DNA from: an uncultured Prochlorococcus sp.
GTDB taxonomy: Bacteria > Cyanobacteriota > Cyanobacteriia > PCC-6307 > Cyanobiaceae
Reading direction: 5' to 3'
DNA length: 64,000 nt
Assembly (NCBI GenBank): GCA_902565305.1
Contig: CACFEJ010000001.1
Location: 1-64,000, forward strand
Below, piece by piece: positions 56,460 to 64,000 of the stretch. A program made the position numbers and the translations under genes. How positions within the stretch are numbered: position 1 is the first letter of the stretch; every line of letters begins with the position of its first letter. The notes under the pieces are model-generated. The model was not told where the DNA came from, ran no database searches, and was given only the letters and a program-made list of their open reading frames with translations.

Positions 56460-57443
56460 TTGAGTATATGCAAAAGTGTGGCTTGGATTTTAATTGTTTT
56501 TTTAATAGTACTTGGAGGATTAATTGCACCATTTGGGGACATTCTTGGAACAAAGATTGGTAAAGCAAGATTTAGTATCCTAAAATTAAGACCCAAAAAA
56601 ACAGCAACTATAATAACGATAATTACTGGAGGCTTTATTAGTTCAATATCGATAGGACTATTGATTTTAGTAAGTGAAGAATTCAGGCAAAGACTTTTTG
56701 TTGATATTCCCTTTTTGCAAAAAACTTTAGATGAAAGTAAAAAGGCTTTAATCCCTCTACAGGAAGAACGAAAAGAACTTGAAGGTAAAATTATTCAGAA
56801 AGAAAAGGAGTTAAATCAATTAAAAAATAATATTAAAGTATTTAGGAGAGGAAACATTGTTATTAAAAGAGGACAAACTTTATTTATTGCTGAGATTAAT
56901 TCCAGCTCAAATGTAAAACTTGATTTAACAAAAATCTTTAATGAAGCTGATAAATATGTTAGAAAAATTGTTATTCCAATTAATAAACAAGCAAAAAATA
57001 TTCTGTTGTGGAGACCTAGTGATATTACAAAAATTGAGACACTAGCTGCTAGAGGTGGTAACTGGATTTTATTAATCAAATCAGCAACAAATGTTTTAAA
57101 AGGGGATAATTATGTTTTTGTATCTCCTGATTTATTAGAGAATAAATTTATAGTCAAAAAAGGAGATGTTATAACAAGTTCAATTCTTGGAGAAAGTGAT
57201 TTAAATCTTAAATCAATAAATTTAAAAATTAAATCATTGCTTAGAGAAACAAGGGATGAAATTAAGTCAAAAGGATCACAAGTTAGTGAAATTAATACAA
57301 ATGGAAATTTTGTAAAAAAAATTAGAGACTTTCTGCAAGAAAATCAAAATACTAAATTTAAGTTAGAAGTATTATCTTTGAGAGATAGCAAAACTATAGA
57401 ACCAATAGTCGTTGAAATAAATATCTTAAAAATTACATCTTAA
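56460..57443 (+). CDS. DUF3084 family membrane protein
   Basis: A 327-residue protein with two N-terminal hydrophobic segments (VAWILIVFLIVLGGLIAPFGDILGTKIGKARF and KTATIITIITGGFISSISIGLLILVSEE) and a long helix (FLQKTLDESKKALIPLQEERKELEGKIIQKEKELNQLKNN), then a soluble domain with DRGIRIKRGQTL-like VIKRGQTLFIAEINSSSN. This is the DUF3084 arrangement of cyanobacteria; function unknown. The start is the TTG at 56460; it is 21 bp after ntcA and its last base is followed immediately by the next gene, so all three are likely one operon. Confidence 0.72.
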   Translation: MSICKSVAWILIVFLIVLGGLIAPFGDILGTKIGKARFSILKLRPKKTATIITIITGGFISSISIGLLILVSEEFRQRLFVDIPFLQKTLDESKKALIPLQEERKELEGKIIQKEKELNQLKNNIKVFRRGNIVIKRGQTLFIAEINSSSNVKLDLTKIFNEADKYVRKIVIPINKQAKNILLWRPSDITKIETLAARGGNWILLIKSATNVLKGDNYVFVSPDLLENKFIVKKGDVITSSILGESDLNLKSINLKIKSLLRETRDEIKSKGSQVSEINTNGNFVKKIRDFLQENQNTKFKLEVLSLRDSKTIEPIVVEINILKITS

Positions 57444-57881
57444 ATGCCTAGAGTAATAACTATTGACCCCGGAAAGAGAAAATGCGGTTTAGTCGTAGCT
57501 GAAATAAGTGAAAAAAATGTTTATGAAGCGACTATTATAAAAAGTGAATTACTTGAGAATTATGTGAGAAATTTATTGTCCGCTGAGGACATATCACAAA
57601 TTATTATTGGTAATGGCACCACCAGTAGAGAAATCAAAGAAAAACTTTATTTTTTTAAAAAAGAAATAATAACTTTTGAGGAGAAAAATACTACCTTCAG
57701 AGCTAAAGCAAGATATTTCGAACTTTTCCCTATTAGTGGATTAAAGTTTTTGATGCCTAGAGAGGTTTTTATTCTTAATAAAAACCTTGATGCAATATCA
57801 GCTTTGATAATTTTAGAAGATTATTGTAAAATGAAGTTTACTTTGAATCAAAATATAGATTCTAAAACTTGGCTGAAATAG
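57444..57881 (+). CDS. RNase H-fold nuclease-like protein (RuvC/YqgF-like)
   Basis: A 145-residue protein beginning MPRVITIDPGKRKCGLVVAEI: an acidic residue in IDPGK..CGLV at the place of the first RNase H-fold catalytic Asp of RuvC and YqgF. A second acidic position may be in IIIGNGTTSREIKEK (residue 53 region), and the C-terminal NLDAISALIILEDY provides another Asp/Glu-rich motif. This suggests a small RNase H-fold nuclease, either YqgF-like (16S rRNA processing) or RuvC-like; the second catalytic Glu is unclear. It begins right after the DUF3084 stop. Confidence 0.62.
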   Translation: MPRVITIDPGKRKCGLVVAEISEKNVYEATIIKSELLENYVRNLLSAEDISQIIIGNGTTSREIKEKLYFFKKEIITFEEKNTTFRAKARYFELFPISGLKFLMPREVFILNKNLDAISALIILEDYCKMKFTLNQNIDSKTWLK

Positions 57882-58119
57882 TGAACTTATATTCATTCCC
57901 TGCCTCTAGTTCATAATCTTTTTTTAATAAAAATCTCAATAAGGCATCCTCAATTAATGCTCTCCCCAAAGGTGGATTTAACGTTAATAAACCTTTATTG
58001 AAGGACCATGTAAAATTCCATTTAAATTGACTTGCTTCCACAACCCCCTGAATTTGCTTTTTTGAGAAGCAATATTCCTTGACACTTACATTGGCAATCG
58101 TCTCTGGTTTTGAACGCAT
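57862..58119 (-). CDS. DUF3146 family small protein
   Basis: An 85-residue protein matching the cyanobacterial DUF3146 pattern: NVSVKEYCFSKKQIQGVVEASQFKWNFTWSFNKGLLTLNPPLGRALIEDALLRFLLKKDYELEAGNEYKFTISAKF. It is beta-rich in the first half with a conserved PPLGRALIEDALLRFL helix. No function known. It overlaps the convergent RuvC/YqgF-like gene by 20 bp and ends 3 bp from pth on the same strand. Confidence 0.75.
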   Translation of the reverse strand: MRSKPETIANVSVKEYCFSKKQIQGVVEASQFKWNFTWSFNKGLLTLNPPLGRALIEDALLRFLLKKDYELEAGNEYKFTISAKF

Positions 58120-58122
58120 TTC

Positions 58123-58725
58123 TTAAGGTTGGTTTTTATTAAAAGAATTTAATTCATTAATTATATATTCTTCTTTTTTAGTATTTAGTTGTTCGAGGGA
58201 TTCTATTAATCTCCTATAAACTTTATCCAATATTGATTTTTCCTCTGGAGAAATATTTCCTAATACATGTGAAATGGTATTGAAATTAATTTTTCCTTTT
58301 ACTAAGGGAGGTGAACCGATACCAATTCTGATTCTCTTAAAGTCTTGTGATTGCAATTGTTTAATGATACTTTTAAGACCGTTATGTCCACCTGAGCTTC
58401 CTTTCTTTCTAAATCTTATTTTCCCAAGGGGAAGATCTTTATCATCGACTATTATGAAAATCTGATCTAAATTTATATTGTACCAATCAACTATTGCTCG
58501 GACAGCATCACCACTATTATTCATAAACGTATTTGGTAAAAATAATCTGAAAGTAGAATTATTGATTTGAAATTCCGCGCAGGAACTTTTAAGCTTTTCT
58601 TTTAATAGAAAATTTGAATTATATTTCTTCGAGAGATTTTGAAGTACTTGGAAGCCAATGTTATGTCTACTTTTTGAGTATTTGCTGCCAGGATTTCCGA
58701 GTCCAATTAAAAATATATCTTCCAT
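58123..58725 (-). CDS. pth: Peptidyl-tRNA hydrolase
   Basis: Recycles peptidyl-tRNAs that drop off the ribosome. The 200-residue protein shows the IGLGNPGSKYSKSRHNIGF N-terminal signature (active-site His in RHNIGF near residue 21), FLPNTFMNNSGDAVRAI near 58, DDKDLPLGKIRFRKKGSSGGHNGLKSI near 92-118 (GGHNGL motif), and IGIGSPP near 136. Length and motifs are normal. Upstream gene is psbH with a terminator between, on the same strand. Confidence 0.96.
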   Translation of the reverse strand: MEDIFLIGLGNPGSKYSKSRHNIGFQVLQNLSKKYNSNFLLKEKLKSSCAEFQINNSTFRLFLPNTFMNNSGDAVRAIVDWYNINLDQIFIIVDDKDLPLGKIRFRKKGSSGGHNGLKSIIKQLQSQDFKRIRIGIGSPPLVKGKINFNTISHVLGNISPEEKSILDKVYRRLIESLEQLNTKKEEYIINELNSFNKNQP

Positions 58726-58813
58726 AATTTATTTTTAAATCTCTTTTTATTGAGAAATTTATATCTTTAAATATATCTTTAAACTACAACTAATTAATGA
58801 AAACATAAATTAC

Positions 58814-58858
58814 AAAAAAGTTATTTAGAAATCATCACATGAACTAAATAACTTTTTT
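58814..58858 (-). terminator. Perfect 15-bp stem terminator after psbH
   Basis: Arms 58814-58828 and 58844-58858 are exact reverse complements; A6/T6 ends make it look like a rho-independent terminator in both orientations. It separates psbH (minus strand) from pth. The stem is AT-rich, so its strength is uncertain. Confidence 0.75.
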
Positions 58859-58875
58859 TAGAGAATTTAAGGGAT

Positions 58876-59076
58876 TTAGTTTCCGTTCCAATCTACTGAA
58901 AAACCTTGCAAAAGTAGGGATTGGTTATAAATTTGTAGAAGAATAACTAAGAAAACAAGTAGTAGTAGTCCTATGACTGTCATCACAGGAACTGCTCCCC
59001 AACCAGGCACTACTTTTCCTTGACCTGAATTGCCAATTGCTTTTAGAAGACTTCCTAAGGCTGTTTTTTGACCCAT
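58876..59076 (-). CDS. psbH: Photosystem II protein PsbH
   Basis: Single-span subunit of PSII that supports QB site stability and assembly. The 66-residue chain reads [20 protein letters not shown] followed by the span [23 protein letters not shown] and a short lumenal tail. This is the cyanobacterial PsbH length. It is divergent from psbN with 79 bp between the ATGs, the conserved psbH/psbN arrangement of cyanobacteria and chloroplasts. Confidence 0.96.
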
Positions 59077-59155
59077 TTGAATTCACAAAATCGAATATTA
59101 TTTCGCTATTGTATAAGAACTTATACATAAATTGTTTACAAACTTAGCAAAATTG

Positions 59156-59308
59156 ATGCAAACTTTATCATCTGCTCCAGATCCTGCAGTTTCCATAGCA
59201 GTAACAATTCTGGCATTACTTCTAGCTTTAACCGGTTTTGGTCTTTGGACTGCATTTGGACCTAAAGCTGCAAAGCTTACAGATCCTTGGGATGATCATG
59301 ACGATTAA
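59156..59308 (+). CDS. psbN: PsbN, photosystem II assembly factor
   Basis: A 50-residue protein: PDPAVSIAVTILALLLALTG then FGLWTAFGPKAAKLTDPWDD. One membrane span with a conserved C-terminal GPPS/AKLRDPFEEHED-like tail (here KLTDPWDDHDD). It is translated from the ATG at 59156. PsbN is needed for PSII assembly and repair but is not a mature PSII subunit. It lies opposite psbH, with psbI downstream on the same strand. Confidence 0.95.
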   Translation: MQTLSSAPDPAVSIAVTILALLLALTGFGLWTAFGPKAAKLTDPWDDHDD

Positions 59309-59416
59309 TCTGCATCAAAGTATTTCAAATTTTTCCAAAAATACAAAAAGTAAACATTTCACCATACTTTAATTATAAATTTAATAGGATATAAATCTGT
59401 CAGCACTAGTAATTCC

Positions 59417-59545
59417 ATGCTCGCCTTAAAAATTTCTGTTTACACTATTGTATTTTTCTTTGTTGGAATATTTTTATTCGGATTTTTAGCAAGTGACCCA
59501 ACAAGAACTCCAAATAGAAAAGATCTAGAAAGTCCTCAAGATTAA
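59417..59545 (+). CDS. psbI: Photosystem II protein PsbI
   Basis: A 42-residue PSII reaction-centre subunit: [20 protein letters not shown] then the tail [19 protein letters not shown]. The single span and [13 protein letters not shown] ending are the family signature. Too short for long-frame gene lists but unambiguous. It lies 108 bp after psbN and 20 bp before the LptD-like gene, on the same strand. Confidence 0.96.
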
Positions 59546-59565
59546 TTTTTAATTTAATTTCTAAA

Positions 59566-61560
59566 TTGATTTCTGGAATATCCAAAAAAGTAATATTTTC
59601 TTTTCTTCTGTTTATTAATTTTCTACAGCCGTCAAAATCTGTTGAATCAACAAAAATTAATAAAGGTATCAATAACCAAAACGCCAAGTTTGTTTGGTCA
59701 AAAATTATTAATAAAGAGGCCTTATCAGATTCACATAAAGTTTCTGATTTTAATATTACCCACCTAAATTTATTACACAAAAATTTTTATTCATCTTATG
59801 TGGCTTTAGCCGAAAAGCAAGAAGAGTTAATCATCCAATCTGATAAACAGTCTGAAATAAATGATGTAATTTATGCAGAGGGAAATGTAGATGTTGCTTA
59901 TAGAGGCAAACTGCTAAAAGCAGATACCTTAATTTACGATAAATTAAATCAAAAAATTAGTGCTAAAGGAAATATATCTTTGGAAGTAGGTAATCAATTC
60001 TTCACATTTGAAGAACTAGAGTATAGTTTTATTAGTGAAAAAGGATACCTATTAGATGTAAAGGGTAAAATTAATACTAATAACTTGATTGATGACTTAT
60101 CTTCAAATTTCAGCTTATCTGATTCTGAAAAGTTAGAGACTTTAATTGAATTAAAAAAAAAGGAAGTTATAAATACGCCTAACAATGTTCAAAATTGGTT
60201 ATTTTCTACAAATAAAATGATCATAGATGGGGAGAAATGGAAAACTAAGAAAGCCATATTTAGTAATGATTTACTTGAATTAAAACAAGTAAAATTAGTA
60301 ATCAATGCATTAGAAGTTTTTCCTATTGATGAAAAACTAAGATTTAAATCCTCATTAAATTATTTGATTCTTGAGGAGAAAATTTCAATACCTTTTTGGT
60401 TTGGAAGTAGAAATTTTAATTTTAATTTTAACAAGTTTCAATCTGCAAATAGATGGAACCTTGGATACGAAAATTTAGATAAGGATGGTTATTTTATTGG
60501 CAGGAAATTTAACTCTATAGATATAACTGATGATTTAGTTCTTGATTTAGAGCCTCAATTCTTGATTCAACGCTCATTAAAGGGCTACACAAAAAGTTTT
60601 GTAAATAAGGGGGAATCAATCACCTCAGATAAGGTAAAGAGAAATACAAGTTTTGAAGATTATTTTGCTCTTAATTCACAGATAAAAGGAAGAATAAATA
60701 ATTGGGATTTAGAGATAGATAAGAATTTAAATTCTTTTGATTTTGATAAATTTTCAGATGCATTTAGATTTAAAACTAAGTTGAATAAAGAGATTAATTT
60801 TTTCAATAAAAAATGGGATAAAAGTTTTTACGGAATGTATAGAGAGAGGGTTTGGAATGGTTCCTTGGGAGAAGCGGAAATTTACTCTGGTTATGGTTCA
60901 AAATTACAAAAAGAAAATAATTGGATTGTAAATGACGTCAAAAAGAAAGAATCATTATCTTTAGGTTTGGCAAACATAACAGCGGAGGCTTTAAATACAA
61001 AAAATCTTATAACTAACCTAAAAGGAAACTTGTTTTATTCTCTAGACCAAAAATTTCCGATTAGTATTCAGAAACCTGAAAATAAATCTATTGATATTTC
61101 ATATAGATACATACCTCAACCAATCACTAAAGGATTAAGCCTTAAAACAAGATTAGAAGGATCATATTCTTTCTATGAAACCGGTGACCAACAAAAATAT
61201 ATAGGTTTAGGTATGGGACCCGAATTAATATTGGGTAATTTTAAGGATAAAACTTTTGATTATACTCGTATAAGTCTTTTCCCTTTCTATAAATTTGATA
61301 GTGGAAAGAGTGTTTTTAAATTTGATAATAATTATGATAAGTTCACATTGAATATCGCTTTTGATCAGCAACTATTCGGACCAGTTATCCTCAAAAGTTT
61401 TGGAACTTTAGATTTAACAAATGATTCAGATGATTACGGTGAATTTATAGATTCTAAATTATCATTAAATTGGAAAAAAAGGTCCTACGAATTTGGTATT
61501 TTTTATCAACCTCATAATCAATCAGGAGGAATTTCTTTTGAGTTATTTGGATTTAGATAA
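59566..61560 (+). CDS. LptD/OstA-like outer-membrane biogenesis protein (DUF3769 type)
   Basis: A 664-residue exported protein. The N-terminus is a signal-like hydrophobic stretch (VIFSFLLFINFLQP) and the start is a TTG at 59566. An OstA/LptA-like domain spans about residues 98-170, with DVIYAEGNVDVAYRGKLLKADTLIYD and AKGNISLEVGNQFFTFEELEYSF repeats. The remaining ~400 residues look like alternating beta strands ending in aromatic residues (...GISFELFGFR), as expected of a beta-barrel. Cyanobacterial DUF3769 proteins are LptD-like. Lipopolysaccharide transport to the outer leaflet is the likely role (inference). It begins 20 bp after psbI. Confidence 0.72.
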   Translation: MISGISKKVIFSFLLFINFLQPSKSVESTKINKGINNQNAKFVWSKIINKEALSDSHKVSDFNITHLNLLHKNFYSSYVALAEKQEELIIQSDKQSEINDVIYAEGNVDVAYRGKLLKADTLIYDKLNQKISAKGNISLEVGNQFFTFEELEYSFISEKGYLLDVKGKINTNNLIDDLSSNFSLSDSEKLETLIELKKKEVINTPNNVQNWLFSTNKMIIDGEKWKTKKAIFSNDLLELKQVKLVINALEVFPIDEKLRFKSSLNYLILEEKISIPFWFGSRNFNFNFNKFQSANRWNLGYENLDKDGYFIGRKFNSIDITDDLVLDLEPQFLIQRSLKGYTKSFVNKGESITSDKVKRNTSFEDYFALNSQIKGRINNWDLEIDKNLNSFDFDKFSDAFRFKTKLNKEINFFNKKWDKSFYGMYRERVWNGSLGEAEIYSGYGSKLQKENNWIVNDVKKKESLSLGLANITAEALNTKNLITNLKGNLFYSLDQKFPISIQKPENKSIDISYRYIPQPITKGLSLKTRLEGSYSFYETGDQQKYIGLGMGPELILGNFKDKTFDYTRISLFPFYKFDSGKSVFKFDNNYDKFTLNIAFDQQLFGPVILKSFGTLDLTNDSDDYGEFIDSKLSLNWKKRSYEFGIFYQPHNQSGGISFELFGFR

Positions 61561-61576
61561 TTATGTGCAATGAGAA

Positions 61577-62185
61577 TTAAAATTTTAAATAGGGTAAATC
61601 ATTAAATTTATTCTCAATTAGGTTCTCATTCTTAAGTAAAGTTGTAGTCGCATCCCATTCCCCCGATAAAAACATTTTTCTAGAGCTTTCTTTAATCTCA
61701 AGTTTTAAATTAAGATCTTTTGATTTTGCTAATGAATTTTTAAGATCGATTTCTAAGAATAAAAATTTATTATCCTTATTTTCTTGAATTTCTTGAATAG
61801 AAGTTTTTGAGAGTGTAAAACATGGAATTCCTATTGCAATGCAGTTGCTATAAAAAATATCGGCAAAACTCTCTCCTATTATTGCTTTTATGCCCCATCT
61901 CATGAGTGCTTGGGGCGCATGTTCTCTGCTGGAACCACATCCAAAATTGCTATTAACAATTAGTATTGTGGCATTTTTGTTTTCCTCTAGATCGAAAGGA
62001 TGCCTTCCATTTAAAGTTAATCTATCGTCCTCAAAAACAGATTCACCCAATGAATCAAAATTAACACACTTCAAGAAACGTGCTGGAATTATTCGATCTG
62101 TATCAATGTCGTCACCAAATAAGGAGATACATTGCCCGTTGATTTCTCTAATTCTTCCAATTGGTGGGATAAACTCGGATTTCAT
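61577..62185 (-). CDS. leuD: 3-isopropylmalate dehydratase small subunit
   Basis: Works with LeuC to isomerise 2-isopropylmalate to 3-isopropylmalate in leucine synthesis. The 202-residue swivel domain shows LFGDDIDTDRIIPARFLKCVNFDSLGESVFEDDR near residue 22-55 and the family signature NFGCGSSREHAPQALMRWGIKAIIGESFADIFYSNCIAIGIPC near 80-120. It shares one base with the end of leuC, so they are translationally coupled. Its 3' end is 16 bp from the LptD-like gene (convergent). Confidence 0.95.
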   Translation of the reverse strand: MKSEFIPPIGRIREINGQCISLFGDDIDTDRIIPARFLKCVNFDSLGESVFEDDRLTLNGRHPFDLEENKNATILIVNSNFGCGSSREHAPQALMRWGIKAIIGESFADIFYSNCIAIGIPCFTLSKTSIQEIQENKDNKFLFLEIDLKNSLAKSKDLNLKLEIKESSRKMFLSGEWDATTTLLKNENLIENKFNDLPYLKF

Positions 62186-63591
62186 TAGTTAATAAATTCT
62201 CGGACGTCACTGACTTTGCCATTAATTGCAGCAGCAGCAACCATTGCTGGACTCATAAGAAGTGTTCTTCCGCTGGGAGATCCCTGTCTACCTTTGAAAT
62301 TTCTATTACTTGAACTAGCACTAACTTGATTACCTATTAGCTTATCTGAATTCATTGCTAAACACATTGAGCATCCTGGTTCTCTCCATTGAAATCCAGA
62401 ATCCTTAAATATCTGATCAAGACCTTCTTGTTTTGCTTCATTGGCAACTTTTTCTGAACCAGGAACTACAAATGCCTTGACATTCTTGGATACTTTTTTG
62501 TCTTTCAATACTTTAGCTGCAACTCTTAAGTCACTGATTCTTCCATTTGTGCAACTTCCTATGAAACAAACGTCTATAGGAGTATCTTTTATTAATTGTC
62601 CTGGCTTGAAACTCATATATTCATAAGCCTCTTTTGCAATAACTTGATCATTTGGGGATAAGTCATCTAAAAGAGGAATTTGTTGATTAATGCTTATACT
62701 TTGGCCTGGAGTAATTCCCCAAGTTACCGTTGGTTCTACTTTAGAAGCATCTAATTTAATAACATCATCATAAATTGCATTGTGATCGCTTTTTAGTGAT
62801 TTCCACCATGTGAGAGCTTTATCCCAATGCTCATTTTTTGGAGCACATAATTTATTTTTAATGTAATTAAAGGTCTTTTCATCAGGGTTAATGTAGCCGC
62901 ATCTTGCTCCCCCTTCAATAGACATATTGCATATCGTCATTCTTTCCTCCATTGATAATTCATCTATCGCAGGCCCTGCAAATTCATATGCGAAACCTAC
63001 TCCTGCCTTTACACCAAGTTCATTTATGATATGAAGTACTAAATCCTTAGCATAAACACCCTTAGATAATTTATTCTCACACCAAATCTGCCTAACTTTC
63101 AATTTGTTCATTGCTATGGTTTGGCTAACAAGAACATCTCTTACTTGACTTGTACCTATCCCAAAAGCAATTGACCCAAAAGCTCCATGAGTTGAAGTAT
63201 GTGAATCTCCGCAAGCGATGGTCATTCCTGGTTGAGTTAGCCCTAATTCTGGTGCTACAACATGAACTATTCCTTGATTACCACTACCAATATTAAAAAA
63301 TCTTATTTTATGTTCTAAGCAATTCTTCTCGAGTGTTTCAATCATCTGTTCAGCGAGATTATCTTTGAAAGGCCTGCTTTGATTATCTGTTGGCACAATA
63401 TGATCAACAGTAGCAACAGTTCTTTCGGGGAATTTTACTTTTAAGTTTTTATCCTTTAAAGCGCCAAATGCTTGAGGACTTGTCACCTCGTGGATAAGAT
63501 GTAGACCAATAAATATTTGATCAGATCCTCCAGGAAGAATTGAAACTTTATGTAAATCCCAAACTTTATCAAATAGGGTATCTTGACTCAA
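62185..63591 (-). CDS. leuC: 3-isopropylmalate dehydratase large subunit
   Basis: Aconitase-superfamily catalytic subunit with a [4Fe-4S] cluster. The 468 residues show the opening [26 protein letters not shown] near residue 56, [28 protein letters not shown] near 128-155, and the cluster ligands in [22 protein letters not shown] near 342 and [13 protein letters not shown] near 404. [16 protein letters not shown] closes the domain. It is followed by leuD and preceded 13 bp upstream by cinA, so cinA-leuC-leuD may be one transcript. Confidence 0.97.
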   Translation of the reverse strand: MSQDTLFDKVWDLHKVSILPGGSDQIFIGLHLIHEVTSPQAFGALKDKNLKVKFPERTVATVDHIVPTDNQSRPFKDNLAEQMIETLEKNCLEHKIRFFNIGSGNQGIVHVVAPELGLTQPGMTIACGDSHTSTHGAFGSIAFGIGTSQVRDVLVSQTIAMNKLKVRQIWCENKLSKGVYAKDLVLHIINELGVKAGVGFAYEFAGPAIDELSMEERMTICNMSIEGGARCGYINPDEKTFNYIKNKLCAPKNEHWDKALTWWKSLKSDHNAIYDDVIKLDASKVEPTVTWGITPGQSISINQQIPLLDDLSPNDQVIAKEAYEYMSFKPGQLIKDTPIDVCFIGSCTNGRISDLRVAAKVLKDKKVSKNVKAFVVPGSEKVANEAKQEGLDQIFKDSGFQWREPGCSMCLAMNSDKLIGNQVSASSSNRNFKGRQGSPSGRTLLMSPAMVAAAAINGKVSDVREFIN

Positions 63592-63604
63592 TTTGTAAAA
63601 ATAG

Positions 63605-64000
63605 TTACTTACTATTCGATAATAGGATTAATCTGAGGCTGTTCAAACACACATTTACACTTAGTGTTTGAATTTCTATTCTATTTCGGGTTGAGTTAAA
63701 AAGTTTTTTTATATTAGTTATATGATTATTCGGTCCTGTGATTGAGATATGGACAAGTCCAACCGGTTTATCTTTACTGCCTCCTTTAGGCCCAGCTATT
63801 CCACTAACAGCTATAGCCCAATCTGCTCCTAATTTCTCTTTTACATTAATTGCCATAGCCTCACAAACTTCTTCAGAAACAGCTCCATATTTTGTAAGCT
63901 TTTCTTCTGAGATATTTAATAATGAATTTTTTAGCTTATTACTATAAGAAACAATACTACCTTGAAAAACTTGAGATGAGCCTGATATTGATGTTAATGA
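63605..64000 (-). CDS. cinA: CinA C-terminal domain (nicotinamide-nucleotide amidase), 5' end cut by window
   Basis: The window ends inside this gene; 131 codons are visible, reading [20 protein letters not shown], then [33 protein letters not shown], then [45 protein letters not shown] and SGIAGP are CinA C-domain (PncC, NMN deamidase) motifs. The N-terminal CinA domain, if present, is outside. It runs 13 bp ahead of leuC on the same strand. Confidence 0.9.
   Translation of the reverse strand, partial: SLTSISGSSQVFQGSIVSYSNKLKNSLLNISEEKLTKYGAVSEEVCEAMAINVKEKLGADWAIAVSGIAGPKGGSKDKPVGLVHISITGPNNHITNIKKLFNSTRNRIEIQTLSVNVCLNSLRLILLSNSK

Overview
The window reads as ordinary core chromosome of a high-light-adapted Prochlorococcus (very AT-rich, densely packed, short intergenic gaps). 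The taxonomic call rests on oxygenic-photosynthesis genes (psbA, psbO, psbH, psbN, psbI, cp12, crtR), the global nitrogen regulator ntcA, a SbtA/SbtB plus SulP bicarbonate cluster, many small cyanobacteria-only proteins, and gene order and protein style familiar from marine picocyanobacteria. I see no prophage, integrase, transposon, CRISPR array, toxin-antitoxin pair or restriction system.

Layout. 1-5.4 kb: 3'-truncated (p)ppGpp synthetase/hydrolase, an orphan double-ATPase ABC protein, a pseudouridine synthase and a ribosome-assembly GTPase. 5.6-11.7 kb: pgk, murG, a CobC/CobD-like aminotransferase, pyrD, rnhA. 11.7-15.1 kb: the secE-nusG-rplK-rplA-rplJ-rplL cluster with a structured leader before rplJ. 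15.1-21.4 kb: a ClpB-type disaggregase, eno, an ABC1/UbiB kinase. 21.7-25.6 kb: a thioredoxin-reductase-like flavoprotein and the sbtB-sbtA-SulP inorganic carbon genes. 25.8-31.3 kb: hemB, a VOC protein, mutS2, obgE, cp12. 31.4-36.6 kb: a GST, an aspartoacylase-like protein, a small unannotated reading frame, psbA, aroC, an Eda-like aldolase. 36.7-44.1 kb: ftsH, sat, psbO, coaBC, DUF2555, a Ycf20-like protein, pyrB. 44.1-50.9 kb: alkyladenine glycosylase, gatC, crtR, tRNA-Leu, ileS and small membrane proteins. 51.0-58.7 kb: trmB, glmM, a thioredoxin-like protein, thyX, dcd, cobO-like, ntcA, a DUF3084 protein, a RuvC/YqgF-like protein, pth. 58.9-64 kb: psbH / psbN-psbI, an LptD-like protein, leuD-leuC and the start-truncated cinA.

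The genes are mostly housekeeping: photosystem II structure and repair (psbA, psbO, psbH, psbI, ftsH), carbon uptake and Calvin-cycle control (SbtA, SulP, CP12, pgk), nitrogen control (ntcA with an NtcA-type site in its own promoter), translation and nucleotide supply. The points most worth a second look are (i) a thioredoxin-reductase-like flavoprotein lacking both NADPH-binding motifs, (ii) two neighbouring genes (alkyladenine glycosylase and crtR) whose conserved N-termini lie upstream of the first standard start codon and appear to begin at ATA, (iii) a 42-residue reading frame with a Shine-Dalgarno site upstream of psbA, (iv) a CobO-like protein without a P-loop, and (v) an Eda-like aldolase missing substrate-binding residues.
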